From positions 1 through 35,524 of the forward strand of contig JAGHJI010000039.1 in assembly GCA_017886765.1 (NCBI GenBank): a DNA stretch of 35,524 bases. Direction: 5' to 3'. A model generated the notes under the pieces. That model was not told the DNA's origin, did not search any database, and saw nothing but the letters and a program-made list of their open reading frames with translations. Made by a program: the position numbers and the translations under genes. Source of the DNA: Eubacterium sp. Its GTDB lineage: Bacteria; Bacillota; Clostridia; Oscillospirales; Acutalibacteraceae. Below are positions 28,982 through 35,115 of the stretch, in pieces (positions within the stretch are counted from its first letter, which is position 1; every line of letters starts with the position of its first letter).

Positions 28982-29010
28982 AAAGGCGGTGTTATCACCG
29001 CCTTTCATTA
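28982..29010 (+). terminator. Terminator after cotJB
   Basis: AAAGGCGGTG (28982-28991) pairs perfectly with CACCGCCTTT (28996-29005) around TTAT, three bases after the cotJB stop. It closes the two-gene cotJ unit, with no room for cotJC. Confidence 0.85.
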
Positions 29011-29036
29011 TTACATATATAATCCCATAGCAAGCA

Positions 29037-29065
29037 AAAGCGCCCGGTCTGAGACCGGGCGCTTT
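29037..29065. terminator. Terminator after the cysteine-rich small protein gene
   Basis: A perfect 13-bp stem, 29037-29049 with 29053-29065, around TGA; the core is GCGCCCGGTC/GACCGGGCGC. The minus strand continues TTTTGC. It fits the end of the minus-strand small gene and also backs up the cotJ terminator. Confidence 0.75.
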
Positions 29066-29086
29066 CACGCTATTTACAATATTAAA

Positions 29087-29215
29087 TTAGCAACCGCAGC
29101 CGCAATCGTTATTGCTGTAATTGCTACCGCAACCGCCGCAGAGTAAAAGGATGATGATAAGGATGATGATCCAAGAAGAACCGCCGCAACCGAAGTTATT
29201 GCATCCGCAACCCAT
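29087..29215 (-). CDS. Tiny cysteine-rich membrane protein, chorion-class HCB protein 13-like
   Basis: This short frame encodes 42 residues. It begins MGCGCNNFGCGGSSW, continues with an isoleucine/leucine run of about ten residues, and ends in CGGCGS...NDCGCGC. Eight of 42 residues are cysteine, at 3, 5, 10, 26, 29, 38, 40 and 42, on both sides of a single hydrophobic helix. ATG 29215 follows a strong AAAGGGGG. Small proteins of this look are found near spore genes in clostridia and are annotated in databases as high-cysteine chorion-like proteins; their job is unknown. It sits beside cotJA-cotJB and has its own terminator and a possible sporulation promoter. A spore or membrane surface role is inferred. 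Confidence 0.75.
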   Translation of the reverse strand: MGCGCNNFGCGGSSWIIILIIILLLCGGCGSNYSNNDCGCGC

Positions 29216-29244
29216 AATCGCAACCCCCTTTCCCGTTTCTAAAC

Positions 29245-29272
29245 TATCCTATGAAAAGGGAAGGAAAGTGTT
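29245..29272 (-). promoter_or_regulatory. Candidate mother-cell sigma (E/K) promoter for the cysteine-rich gene
   Basis: On the minus strand CATAGGATA (29245-29253) matches the sigma-K -10 pattern CATA-N3-TA and is close to sigma-E. AACA lies 15 bp upstream (29269-29272). No sigma-A pair was found at suitable spacing. Confidence 0.4.
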
Positions 29273-29302
29273 ACAATTATGTACTGCGCAATAAAAAACT
29301 TT

Positions 29303-29971
29303 TTAAACGATGCCGCCGTTTACACCCAGCACCTGACCGGTAATATAGCTGTTTTCAGCCAAAAAAAGAACAGCCTGCGCGATTTCTTCCGGAGTACCGA
29401 GTCTGCCCAGGGGCACTTCGTTTTCAAGCTCCTGGCTGTTAAACTGCGCGTTCATACGGGTATCTATGATACCGGGGGAAACGCAGTTTACCGTTATACC
29501 GGAGGGCGCCAGCTCCTGAGCCAAAGCCTTCGTCAACCCGATCACTGCCGCCTTGCTCATGGAATACGCCACCTCACAGGAGGCGCCGGTCTGTCCCCAC
29601 ATGGAGGATATGTTTACGATCGTTCCGCTATGCCGTTTTATCATAGATTGAACAGCATATTTTGAAGTGAAAAAGCAGGCTTTCGCGTTTATGTCATGGA
29701 GCAGGTCATACTCTTTTTCGGTGGTATCGTTAATCATTTTTATCAGACTGACCCCAGCGTTATTCACCAAAATGTCAATATCGCCCACCCTGTCAAAAAG
29801 CGTTTTAATCTCCTCAACACAGGAGAGATTGCATTTTACCCCGATAACGCCGTCATAATCCGGCAGCGTATGATGATACGTTATAAAAACGTCATAACCG
29901 TTTTTAACAAACAGCAGAGCGGTGGCTTTTCCTATGCCTGTGGCGCCGCCTGTTATTAACACTTTTTTCAT
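29303..29971 (-). CDS. Short-chain dehydrogenase/reductase (FabG-like)
   Basis: The product has 222 residues. The Rossmann cofactor motif TGGATGIGKATA is near the start, NNAG follows the third strand (ILVNNAGVSLI), and the catalytic triad is S in VNISSMWG, then Y-x3-K in YSMSKAA. The C-terminal G-x2-TGQVLGVNGGIV matches 3-oxoacyl-ACP reductases. NADPH preference cannot be settled; no acidic residue follows the third glycine turn. It is slightly short for FabG (about 245), with a shorter second strand. ATG 29971 with GGTGA upstream is chosen; an in-frame ATG at 30016 lies inside the promoter. It stands alone, not in a fatty-acid cluster, so the true substrate may be another ketone. Confidence 0.88.
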   Translation of the reverse strand: MKKVLITGGATGIGKATALLFVKNGYDVFITYHHTLPDYDGVIGVKCNLSCVEEIKTLFDRVGDIDILVNNAGVSLIKMINDTTEKEYDLLHDINAKACFFTSKYAVQSMIKRHSGTIVNISSMWGQTGASCEVAYSMSKAAVIGLTKALAQELAPSGITVNCVSPGIIDTRMNAQFNSQELENEVPLGRLGTPEEIAQAVLFLAENSYITGQVLGVNGGIV

Positions 29972-29987
29972 AAAATCACCGTATATA

Positions 29988-30016
29988 ATTGTAGCATACA
30001 CGGTTGTAATTTTCAA
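29988..30016 (-). promoter_or_regulatory. Extended -10 promoter for the dehydrogenase gene
   Basis: On the minus strand TTGAAA (30011-30016) and TACAAT (29988-29993) are 17 bp apart, with TGC before the -10 box. It overlaps the divergent promoter at 30004-30032. Confidence 0.65.
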
Positions 30017-30032
30017 TGATATAGGTTATAAT
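30004..30032 (+). promoter_or_regulatory. Promoter for the unknown gene-pseudouridine synthase operon
   Basis: TTGTAA (30004-30009) and a perfect TATAAT (30027-30032) are 17 bp apart. The -35 regions of this and the divergent dehydrogenase promoter interleave, so polymerase cannot occupy both at once. Confidence 0.65.
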
Positions 30033-30066
30033 TAGTGTAATTAAACAGCTAAGCGAGAGGTCTTGA

Positions 30067-30579
30067 ATGGAAAAGGAATTTTACACAATATCCGTCTACG
30101 TGGACAAGGATGAAAATATGATCGGCATACCCTGTGGTGAAAGTGACGAATACGGAATCGCCGATATTGACAAGGTGGTGCTTTTAAAAGCGCCATATTC
30201 CGATACGCAGATTGAAAACTTTATTGAAGAGGTCATTTCCTACTGTTATACAAAAAAGCATAATGACGCCTCCACGCTTTCAACCATTGAGAAATATACA
30301 AAGAAAAAAGGCTTTGTCAACGCCACGGCGGATTTTACACTTCTGTCCATTGTCAAGACAAAAGCGAATTACTCGCTGATGCCCACATTTAACGATTATG
30401 AAAAGGGTCCGCTCGCCATTGATGACGACGAGCGCATACTGATGAATCCATACAAGAAGGGCCAGCTTGCCGAGGTTATAAAAGACTTTATACAGGTTTA
30501 TGTCAAGGCAAATATCTTCTACAAGGAAATACAGGAGCTTGAGGAAGAAAAGAAAAATAAGAACGGCAAGAAAAACTGA
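30067..30579 (+). CDS. Conserved-looking protein of unknown function
   Basis: The product has 170 residues and I do not recognise the family. It is soluble: no signal peptide or hydrophobic helix. The N-terminal half reads like alternating strands (YTISVYVDKDENMIGIPCGE, DIDKVVLLKAPYSD). Residues 55-110 look helical, and the end is a highly charged lysine/glutamate helix (EIQELEEEKKNKNGKKN). A coding origin is supported by GAGAGGT seven bases before ATG 30067, a good promoter, and tight spacing (3 bp) to the pseudouridine synthase gene. The context hints at a link to RNA or ribosome biology, but this is weak inference. Confidence 0.75.
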   Translation: MEKEFYTISVYVDKDENMIGIPCGESDEYGIADIDKVVLLKAPYSDTQIENFIEEVISYCYTKKHNDASTLSTIEKYTKKKGFVNATADFTLLSIVKTKANYSLMPTFNDYEKGPLAIDDDERILMNPYKKGQLAEVIKDFIQVYVKANIFYKEIQELEEEKKNKNGKKN

Positions 30580-30582
30580 TTT

Positions 30583-31527
30583 ATGAAAAGCATAACCATA
30601 ACCGGAAACGATGCCGGTCAGCGCCTTGATAAATTTATATTAAAAACCTTTGACAAAATGCCCAGGTCCCTGATGTTCAAGGAGATAAGGAAAAAAAATA
30701 TCAAGGTGAACAGAAAAAGATGCACACCGGAGCAAATACTGAATGAAAACGATGTTCTGGAACTATACCTGAACGACGACGTCCTGCACATAAGGGAAAA
30801 GTATTATGATTTTCTCAGGGCATCCGCGCAGCTTGACATCATTTACGAGGATGACAATCTAATCCTTCTTAACAAAAAGGTAGGTATTCTCTGTCACCCT
30901 GACGGCAGGGACTATACGGATAATCTGGTTGCCAGGCTGAAAAGGTATTTATATGAAAAAGGAGAATGGTCTCCCGAAACGTCCTCCTTTACTCCGTCGC
31001 TGGCAAACCGAATTGACAGGAACACCGGCGGTATCGTCATCGGGGCGAAAAACGCAAACGCGCTGAAAATCATAAACGATAAAATCAAAAGCCGTGAAAT
31101 TGAGAAATATTATCTTGCTGTTGTACACGGCAAAATGCCTGAAAAAAGCGAAACGCTCACCGCTTATCTGACCAAGGATGAAAAAAACAACAAGGTCAGC
31201 GTAACGGATCACGCGGTTTTAAACGCAAAGGAAATTATTACGCAATATGCAGTCCTGGATTACTATGACGGCGCCACGCTTCTGGAGGTAAAACTGCTTA
31301 CGGGCAGGACCCACCAGATCAGAGCGCACCTTGCCCACATCGGGCACCCCTTGTTCGGCGACGGAAAATACGGCTCGGAAAAGGGACGGTACAGGCAGGC
31401 GCTGTACAGCTACAAACTGAAATTTCATTTTGCTGATGAAAATGAGCTGAGCTACCTGAACAACAAAGTGTTCCAGGCGGAAGATATAAAACTCTTGAAG
31501 GATTATAAGGAGAGAAAATTTATATGA
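30583..31527 (+). CDS. RluA-family pseudouridine synthase with S4 domain
   Basis: The enzyme changes specific uridines in rRNA or tRNA into pseudouridine. It has 314 residues. An S4 RNA-binding domain covers about 1-65 ([20 protein letters not shown]). The catalytic domain follows with [20 protein letters not shown], and the active-site aspartate is D145 in NRIDRNTGG. The canonical HRLDRxTSG is thus changed at H, L and S, as in the RluC/RluD-like enzymes of some clostridia. [20 protein letters not shown] confirms the family. The exact target site cannot be told. The gene starts 3 bp after its neighbour without a strong ribosome site and ends overlapping the next gene by 4 bp, so the three are one coupled operon. 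Confidence 0.93.
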   Translation: MKSITITGNDAGQRLDKFILKTFDKMPRSLMFKEIRKKNIKVNRKRCTPEQILNENDVLELYLNDDVLHIREKYYDFLRASAQLDIIYEDDNLILLNKKVGILCHPDGRDYTDNLVARLKRYLYEKGEWSPETSSFTPSLANRIDRNTGGIVIGAKNANALKIINDKIKSREIEKYYLAVVHGKMPEKSETLTAYLTKDEKNNKVSVTDHAVLNAKEIITQYAVLDYYDGATLLEVKLLTGRTHQIRAHLAHIGHPLFGDGKYGSEKGRYRQALYSYKLKFHFADENELSYLNNKVFQAEDIKLLKDYKERKFI

Positions 31528-32063
31528 AAGACAAATTTATCAGGATACTGTCCCCCATCCAGCTTGTTGTTGTGGGCATACTGGACATAGCCGTGATCGG
31601 TTATACGATCTTTGCCATAAGGCAGCTTGCCCGGCGTCCCCGAACAACAGTAATATTTTTCGCCGCCTGCGTTGTTCTGGCGCTGGTCGTGGCAGTTCTG
31701 GTAACACGTGAGATCGTGTCCCACGGGGTAAAATTCCATGATGATGAAATGGAGTTTACCGGACTGGACAACGACAATATTTTCGCTTACGAGGACATTG
31801 TCAGCGTTCAAACGCAGAAGGACGAAAAAGCAAGCCTTGTCAAAAACTTTATCGACAGACAGTCAAAAATCATTCTTACCCTGAAGGATGAGAGGGTCGT
31901 GACGATTGATATCGGTATCACCACCAAAAACACCTTGAATAAAGTAAGCGACGAGATAAATGCGCGTATATCCGCCGTTCCGGCGCAACCGGCGGAAGAA
32001 CCGCAGAAAGAAGAAACGCCAGAGCCGGAAACGGAAGAGAATGTTGAAAATATCAACGAATAA
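31524..32063 (+). CDS. Two-helix membrane protein with cytoplasmic PH-like region
   Basis: The product has 179 residues. Two hydrophobic helices lie at about 11-32 ([20 protein letters not shown]) and 43-61 ([19 protein letters not shown]). The following 90 residues look beta-rich, as in bacterial PH-like domains: [54 protein letters not shown]. The tail after 150 is low-complexity and acidic ([20 protein letters not shown]). I do not recognise a named family. ATGA overlap with the pseudouridine synthase stop shows translational coupling. A terminator follows. Confidence 0.7.
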   Translation: MKDKFIRILSPIQLVVVGILDIAVIGYTIFAIRQLARRPRTTVIFFAACVVLALVVAVLVTREIVSHGVKFHDDEMEFTGLDNDNIFAYEDIVSVQTQKDEKASLVKNFIDRQSKIILTLKDERVVTIDIGITTKNTLNKVSDEINARISAVPAQPAEEPQKEETPEPETEENVENINE

Positions 32064-32069
32064 ATAACC

Positions 32070-32106
32070 AAAGCCGACGGAAATAAAAATCCGCCGGCTT
32101 TATTTT
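32070..32106 (+). terminator. Terminator of the 30067-32063 operon
   Basis: AAAGCCG-A-CGG (32070-32080) pairs with CCG-C-CGGCTTT (32091-32101), with one mismatch, and TATTTTAT follows. It lies seven bases after the last stop codon. Confidence 0.75.
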
Positions 32107-32119
32107 ATGTGAATTATTT

Positions 32120-32146
32120 AAATTGAAAAGAATCAGAGTTCAATTT
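32120..32146. terminator. Weak AT-rich hairpin after the DUF4365 gene
   Basis: AAATTGAA (32120-32127) and TTCAATTT (32139-32146) are exact reverse complements. It lies 33 bp beyond the stop codon of the minus-strand DUF4365 gene and may act as a poor terminator. Confidence 0.3.
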
Positions 32147-32178
32147 CTATCCTAATGTATACAATTAAAAACTAAGTA

Positions 32179-32703
32179 TTATAAACATATTTTACTTATA
32201 TTTCCAACACTATCTTTTATATATGTAGATTTGGCAATCTCCTTTAATTTCAAATCGTTATCAGATACAATGTTATTTAAAGGAATTTTCAAATTTATTG
32301 TCCGGTTGTTCTTTTCCAGTTTATTAAAATATGCTGAATTAGCAATAAAAAAATCCTGTATCGGTAGATAATATGCAATTTCTTTTTTTACATCAACTAT
32401 TACAAAAATGAAAGCATTTTTGCTATTTAAAGCATAATTTATCGTTTTTATTTCCACCGAAGACGAAATACAATTGCCTTTAACAATGTATTTATCTAAT
32501 TTTGTCGTACCTTTAATCTGACAAAAAATAATGTAATTTTTAAATTCATTGTCCTCTATGTACTCGATTATCATATCTGTTCCATTGTCAGCGCCGGTCT
32601 GCTCGTGAAATTCCCAGAAATTAACGTCAATCTTGTTTGGAAATATTGCGCGAGCACGTCTTCCGATAGCTTTTGCACTACAATCCTTAGGATATTTACC
32701 CAT
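32179..32703 (-). CDS. DUF4365-type protein with PD-(D/E)XK-like motif
   Basis: The product has 174 residues starting at ATG 32703, chosen because GGGAAGG lies about 11 bases upstream and MGKYPKDCSAKAIGRRARAI then aligns with the usual family start. An ATG at 32736 in frame is possible. The middle carries WEFHEQTGADNGTDMIIEYI followed by NYIIFCQIKGTTKL. The D...E...Q-x-K pattern is that of the PD-(D/E)XK nuclease fold, to which DUF4365 has been assigned. NAFIFVIVDVKKEIAYYLPI follows, typical of this group. Such proteins appear in accessory and defence islands, but their activity is largely untested. The gene is clearly AT-richer than the housekeeping genes and sits at the end of a cassette with zinc-ribbon genes. 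Confidence 0.7.
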   Translation of the reverse strand: MGKYPKDCSAKAIGRRARAIFPNKIDVNFWEFHEQTGADNGTDMIIEYIEDNEFKNYIIFCQIKGTTKLDKYIVKGNCISSSVEIKTINYALNSKNAFIFVIVDVKKEIAYYLPIQDFFIANSAYFNKLEKNNRTINLKIPLNNIVSDNDLKLKEIAKSTYIKDSVGNISKICL

Positions 32704-32753
32704 TTTAACACTATCCTTCCCATTACTATATTTCATTCATCCACGTATTTCAA

Positions 32754-32861
32754 TCAAAGCAAAGAAACCAATCGAACATCATCATATGGTAAATTTGCTA
32801 CTAAACCAGCAGAAATAATCAACATCTTATCGCTTTGCTTATCTAATATTCTCCATTTGAT
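32754..32861 (-). pseudogene. Frameshifted remnant resembling the start of a DUF6273 domain
   Basis: Read on the minus strand in the frame offset from the zinc-ribbon gene at 32843-33412, this stretch encodes 35 residues beginning IKWRILDKQSDKMLIIS and containing LPYDDVRLVSLL before a stop. The pattern W-x-(V/I)-L-D ... K-x-L-x-IS, seven residues, then PY matches what I recall of the DUF6273 start. That domain often forms the C-terminal half of clostridial zinc-ribbon proteins. It overlaps the last codons of the upstream gene, so a single frameshift could have cut an originally longer protein. The remnant stops early, so the rest of the domain is gone. Confidence 0.45.
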
Positions 32862-33412
32862 ATTCCAAAAACAATAAACAGAGCTATTACTAAAATGATC
32901 GTTCCTACAATTATCATTTTTCTTATTTTAAGTTTTCTATTATATTCTTCTTCAATCCGGGCTTTTTTATCTTCCAATTCTTTTAATAAACTATTTGCTT
33001 GCTTACTTTTTTCTTTAGAATCTTTATAATCACCCAATGCATTAAATAACCTTATTGACTTTTCTACATTATAAATATTATCGCTTTTTAATTTCTCGCA
33101 GGCTGTTTTGTATTTATCTTCTGCCTCAATTTGCGGCTTTTTTTCATAACATTTCTTTAATAATTCCTCAGAATTTTTATATTCCCCTAATAAGTTAATT
33201 CTTATAATTAACGCATTCCATTCTTCTGCGGAATGAATATTATCAATTTTATTTAATATCTCATTATATTTTTTCTCACGACCTTCTTGTTCTTCTTTTT
33301 TTCTTTCTAGCTTGCCCATCATTTCTCTACTCATATTTTGTGTCGGCACATTACAATGTGGGCAAATTACAGCTTTATCTGAAATTTCCTTTCCACACTT
33401 GGAACAAAACAT
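32843..33412 (-). CDS. Zinc-ribbon protein with helical YKDS repeats and C-terminal membrane helix
   Basis: The product has 189 residues. The N-terminal zinc ribbon C-x2-C ... C-x2-C (MFCSKCGKE, VICPHC) is followed by a long charged coiled region (REMMGKLERKKEEQEGREKK). Two helical repeats follow, each ending in a diagnostic turn: NLLGEYKNSEELLKKC and NALGDYKDSKEKSKQA. A second coiled stretch leads to one hydrophobic helix (MIIVGTIILVIALFIVFGI) and the end. The protein is probably membrane-anchored with its ribbon in the cytoplasm. ATG 33412 follows GGAG. It lies 13 bp after the next zinc-ribbon gene. A frameshifted DUF6273-like remnant directly behind suggests this is a truncated form of a longer protein. 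No enzymatic residue can be seen. Confidence 0.72.
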   Translation of the reverse strand: MFCSKCGKEISDKAVICPHCNVPTQNMSREMMGKLERKKEEQEGREKKYNEILNKIDNIHSAEEWNALIIRINLLGEYKNSEELLKKCYEKKPQIEAEDKYKTACEKLKSDNIYNVEKSIRLFNALGDYKDSKEKSKQANSLLKELEDKKARIEEEYNRKLKIRKMIIVGTIILVIALFIVFGISNGEY

Positions 33413-33425
33413 ACTAATTCTCCTT

Positions 33426-33905
33426 TTAGTTTAAATATACCTCGTTTTTCTTGTTGTAAAAATAGATAATCAAACACACAGTGCAAATAACATATAAAAA
33501 TACCGCCAAATATTTAAATGTTTTATAAATCCGATAATTACTCATGGAACTCTGATAACTGTTCTGATAACTGTTACTGTAAACGTTCCCCCAATCAACA
33601 TTACCATAACCGTCAGTTAAAGAATTAGCTGATTCTTTAACTGATTCTTTATACGCGCTATAATAAGATACGCTGATAAATGTGCAAAATAATGCTGCTA
33701 TTAAACAACCAATAAAAACATACAAACTAATTTTTTGGACAGAATTATATGCATTATAAGTATTGACATAATTCGTTTGCGTATTAGAAACCGACTCATT
33801 TCTAATTTTCTGCTCTTCATTACTATAAGATTCTGTCGGAACACCGCAGTTTGTACATATCAATGCATCATCTGGCAATTCTTTTCCACATTCTGAACAA
33901 TACAT
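33426..33905 (-). CDS. Zinc-ribbon protein with two membrane helices
   Basis: The product has 159 residues. The N-terminal ribbon MYCSECGKELPDDALICTNC gives the four metal cysteines. After a polar linker rich in N, S, T and Y, a first hydrophobic helix (LYVFIGCLIAALFCTFISVS) and a second (YLAVFLYVICTVCLIIYFY) enclose a loop rich in serine, tyrosine and asparagine (DWGNVYSNSYQNSYQSSMSN). ATG 33905 is chosen, with AGGAG eight bases upstream; an ATG at 33926 in frame has no site. It is the first gene of a minus-strand pair or trio with the other zinc-ribbon gene (13 bp gap). Related proteins are common in clostridia, usually unnamed. Function is unknown. Confidence 0.72.
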   Translation of the reverse strand: MYCSECGKELPDDALICTNCGVPTESYSNEEQKIRNESVSNTQTNYVNTYNAYNSVQKISLYVFIGCLIAALFCTFISVSYYSAYKESVKESANSLTDGYGNVDWGNVYSNSYQNSYQSSMSNYRIYKTFKYLAVFLYVICTVCLIIYFYNKKNEVYLN

Positions 33906-33936
33906 AATAAATCTCCTAAAATACATAAATTAACTA

Positions 33937-33958
33937 TATAGGCATAATTTAGCCTATA
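33937..33958. promoter_or_regulatory. Inverted repeat downstream of the zinc-ribbon operon promoter
   Basis: TATAGGC (33937-33943) and GCCTATA (33952-33958) are exact reverse complements with eight bases between. The site falls within the first 30 transcribed bases of the minus-strand operon, a position where a repressor would block transcription. The divergent XRE gene is the obvious candidate. Confidence 0.5.
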
Positions 33959-33969
33959 CAGTTTATTAT

Positions 33970-33998
33970 ATTATAACACTATTGCTTATACAATACAA
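33970..33998 (-). promoter_or_regulatory. Sigma-A promoter for the zinc-ribbon operon
   Basis: On the minus strand TTGTAT (33993-33998) and a perfect TATAAT (33970-33975) are 17 bp apart. The leader before ATG 33905 is about 58 bases. Confidence 0.7.
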
Positions 33999-34004
33999 GT
34001 ATAA
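33986..34004. promoter_or_regulatory. Inverted repeat over the -35 box, second operator candidate
   Basis: TTATAC (33986-33991) and GTATAA (33999-34004) flank AATACAA and cover the -35 box of the zinc-ribbon promoter. The site also lies just upstream of the XRE gene, so binding here could control both directions. Confidence 0.4.
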
Positions 34005-34027
34005 ATTAATTGTATGGGCGGTTAAAT

Positions 34028-34372
34028 ATGAATTATTATGAAATAGGACAACGCATTCGCAAATTCAGGCGGGCAAATCACCTCTCCCAAGAACAGTTAG
34101 CAGAAAAAGTGGGCATCTCCGTTACACATATGAGCCATATTGAAACAGGAAACACAAAATTAAGTCTTCCCGTATTCGTAGATATTGCAAAAGTATTATC
34201 CGTAAGAACAGACGAATTGCTCTATGATAATCCCCATATCAATAAGACTGTCATGACAGATGAAATCATTGATTTGCTCAATTCCTGTTCTTTGCACGAT
34301 ATGTATATATTGACAGATATCATCAGAGCCGTTAAGATTTCACTGGATAAAAATAAGGATAAAAACAAGTAA
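34028..34372 (+). CDS. XRE-family HTH regulator divergent from the zinc-ribbon genes
   Basis: The product has 114 residues. The Cro/C1 domain is at about 6-65 and is textbook: GQRIRKFRRANHLSQEQLAE, then KVGISVTHMSHIETGNTKLS and LPVFVDIAKVLSVRTDELL. A helical C-terminal part (TDEIIDLLNSCSLHDMYILT) ends in a lysine-rich tail. ATG 34028 is used; an in-frame TTG at 34010 is less likely, and the ribosome site (GGGCGG) is weak for either start. This form with a short helical tail is common beside mobile or accessory genes. It is divergent from the zinc-ribbon operon with two inverted repeats between them, so it probably regulates that operon and itself. Confidence 0.88.
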   Translation: MNYYEIGQRIRKFRRANHLSQEQLAEKVGISVTHMSHIETGNTKLSLPVFVDIAKVLSVRTDELLYDNPHINKTVMTDEIIDLLNSCSLHDMYILTDIIRAVKISLDKNKDKNK

Positions 34373-34397
34373 AAAACAGCAGGTCGTTGACCTGCTG
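34371..34397 (-). terminator. Hairpin with a minus-strand T-run, left edge of the structured element
   Basis: CAGCAGGTC (34377-34385) pairs with GACCTGCTG (34389-34397) around GTT. On the minus strand six T follow, on the plus strand CAGTGTGC, so it terminates minus-strand transcripts. No minus-strand protein gene precedes it. Confidence 0.6.
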
Positions 34398-34535
34398 CAG
34401 TGTGCTAAAAAAGCTGTAAATTCAGAAAAGTATGTATCCCCGCTCGCCGGAGAGACTTCGGGAAATCGAGGGGAATTTCGTTTCCTGCGAGTGGGAGCCG
34501 TATGACAGCACCGTGCCCAATCAAAAAAAAGCATG
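34398..34535. ncRNA. Structured GC-richer stretch: candidate non-coding RNA or dispersed repeat
   Basis: This stretch holds no convincing gene. It is GC-richer than both neighbours and has nested pairing. GCTGT (34413-34417) pairs with ACAGC (34505-34509), CCCGCTCGC (34439-34447) pairs with GCGAGTGGG (34487-34495) with one G-U, and GAAAT (34462-34466) pairs with ATTTC (34475-34479). A minus-strand terminator lies on its left and a plus-strand terminator on its right. A structured RNA on either strand, or a repeat element, would fit. No known RNA family was recognised. Confidence 0.4.
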
Positions 34536-34538
34536 AAC

Positions 34539-34578
34539 GCCGCCAAATCCTGGATTTTGGCGGCTTTATTTTTATTTT
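34539..34578 (+). terminator. Terminator before the ECF sigma gene
   Basis: GCCGCCAAA (34539-34547) pairs with TTTGGCGGC (34556-34564), followed by TTTATTTTTATTTT. The minus strand also has an eight-T run on the other side, so it can work both ways. Confidence 0.8.
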
Positions 34579-34581
34579 ACA

Positions 34582-34609
34582 TGTAACATTTTAAAGAGTT
34601 GAACGGTTT
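34582..34609 (+). promoter_or_regulatory. Putative ECF-type autoregulatory promoter
   Basis: TGTAAC (34582-34587) is followed after 16 bp by CGGTTT (34604-34609). TGTAAC with a CG-containing -10 box is typical of clostridial ECF sigma promoters. It lies 23 bp before the sigma factor start, so self-activation is likely but unproved. Confidence 0.45.
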
Positions 34610-34632
34610 TATTAATGAAAGGAGGTTTTAAA

Positions 34633-35115
34633 ATGGTCAGCAATTCGTCGGCGAAGGAAGAAGAAATCATCAGAAAATATTCATCTACAGTATATAAAAT
34701 TGCATATTCTATTACGTCAGACAGAACCGACAGTAACGATATTTATCAGAATGTTTTTTTACGCTACATAAGAAAAAAACCTCATTTCAACAATGAAAAG
34801 CACGAAAAAGCATGGTTTATCAAAGTTACGCTCAACTGTGCCAAAAGCTTTATGACTCAGGCGTGGAACAAAAGAACAGAAGGTTTGAATGATGAAATAG
34901 AATATCGTGATAATGAAAAAATCGACCTGGAATTTGCGCTAAAGCAGTTGACGCCCGATTGCAGAACAATTATTTATTTGTATTACTATGAGGGATATTC
35001 CACAAAAGAAATTGCTCATATGATGAATATGAACAACGGCGCAGTCAGGACAGCGCTTTCAAGGTCAAGAAACAAACTTAAAAGCATTTTGGAAAAGGAG
35101 GGTTACAATGCTTAA
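34633..35115 (+). CDS. ECF-subfamily RNA polymerase sigma factor
   Basis: The product has 160 residues with only regions 2 and 4. Region 2 covers about 10-75: IIRKYSSTVYKIAYSITSDR, then DSNDIYQNVFLRYI and EKHEKAWFIKVTLNCAKSF. Region 4 covers about 100-155: LTPDCRTIIYLYYYEGYSTK, then EIAHMMNMNNGAVRTALSRS. Such factors direct polymerase to envelope- or stress-response genes. ATG 34633 is chosen, with AAAGGAGG seven bases upstream; an ATG at 34615 in frame lies before that site. The end overlaps the next gene by 8 bp. A membrane anti-sigma partner next door is the usual arrangement, so it is probably held inactive at the membrane until a signal arrives. The signal is unknown. Confidence 0.93.
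   Translation: MVSNSSAKEEEIIRKYSSTVYKIAYSITSDRTDSNDIYQNVFLRYIRKKPHFNNEKHEKAWFIKVTLNCAKSFMTQAWNKRTEGLNDEIEYRDNEKIDLEFALKQLTPDCRTIIYLYYYEGYSTKEIAHMMNMNNGAVRTALSRSRNKLKSILEKEGYNA

Noticed and set aside
32843-32880. Programmed -1 frameshift joining the zinc-ribbon protein to the DUF6273-like remnant
   Set aside because: No X-XXY-YYZ heptamer is in the correct frame and the remnant stops after 35 residues, so decay is the simpler reading.
34340-34546. Minus-strand open frame of 68 codons over the structured element
   Set aside because: No ribosome site, implausible composition rich in R, C and P at the start, and it runs through both hairpins and into the XRE gene; more likely the shadow of a structured or repeated element.
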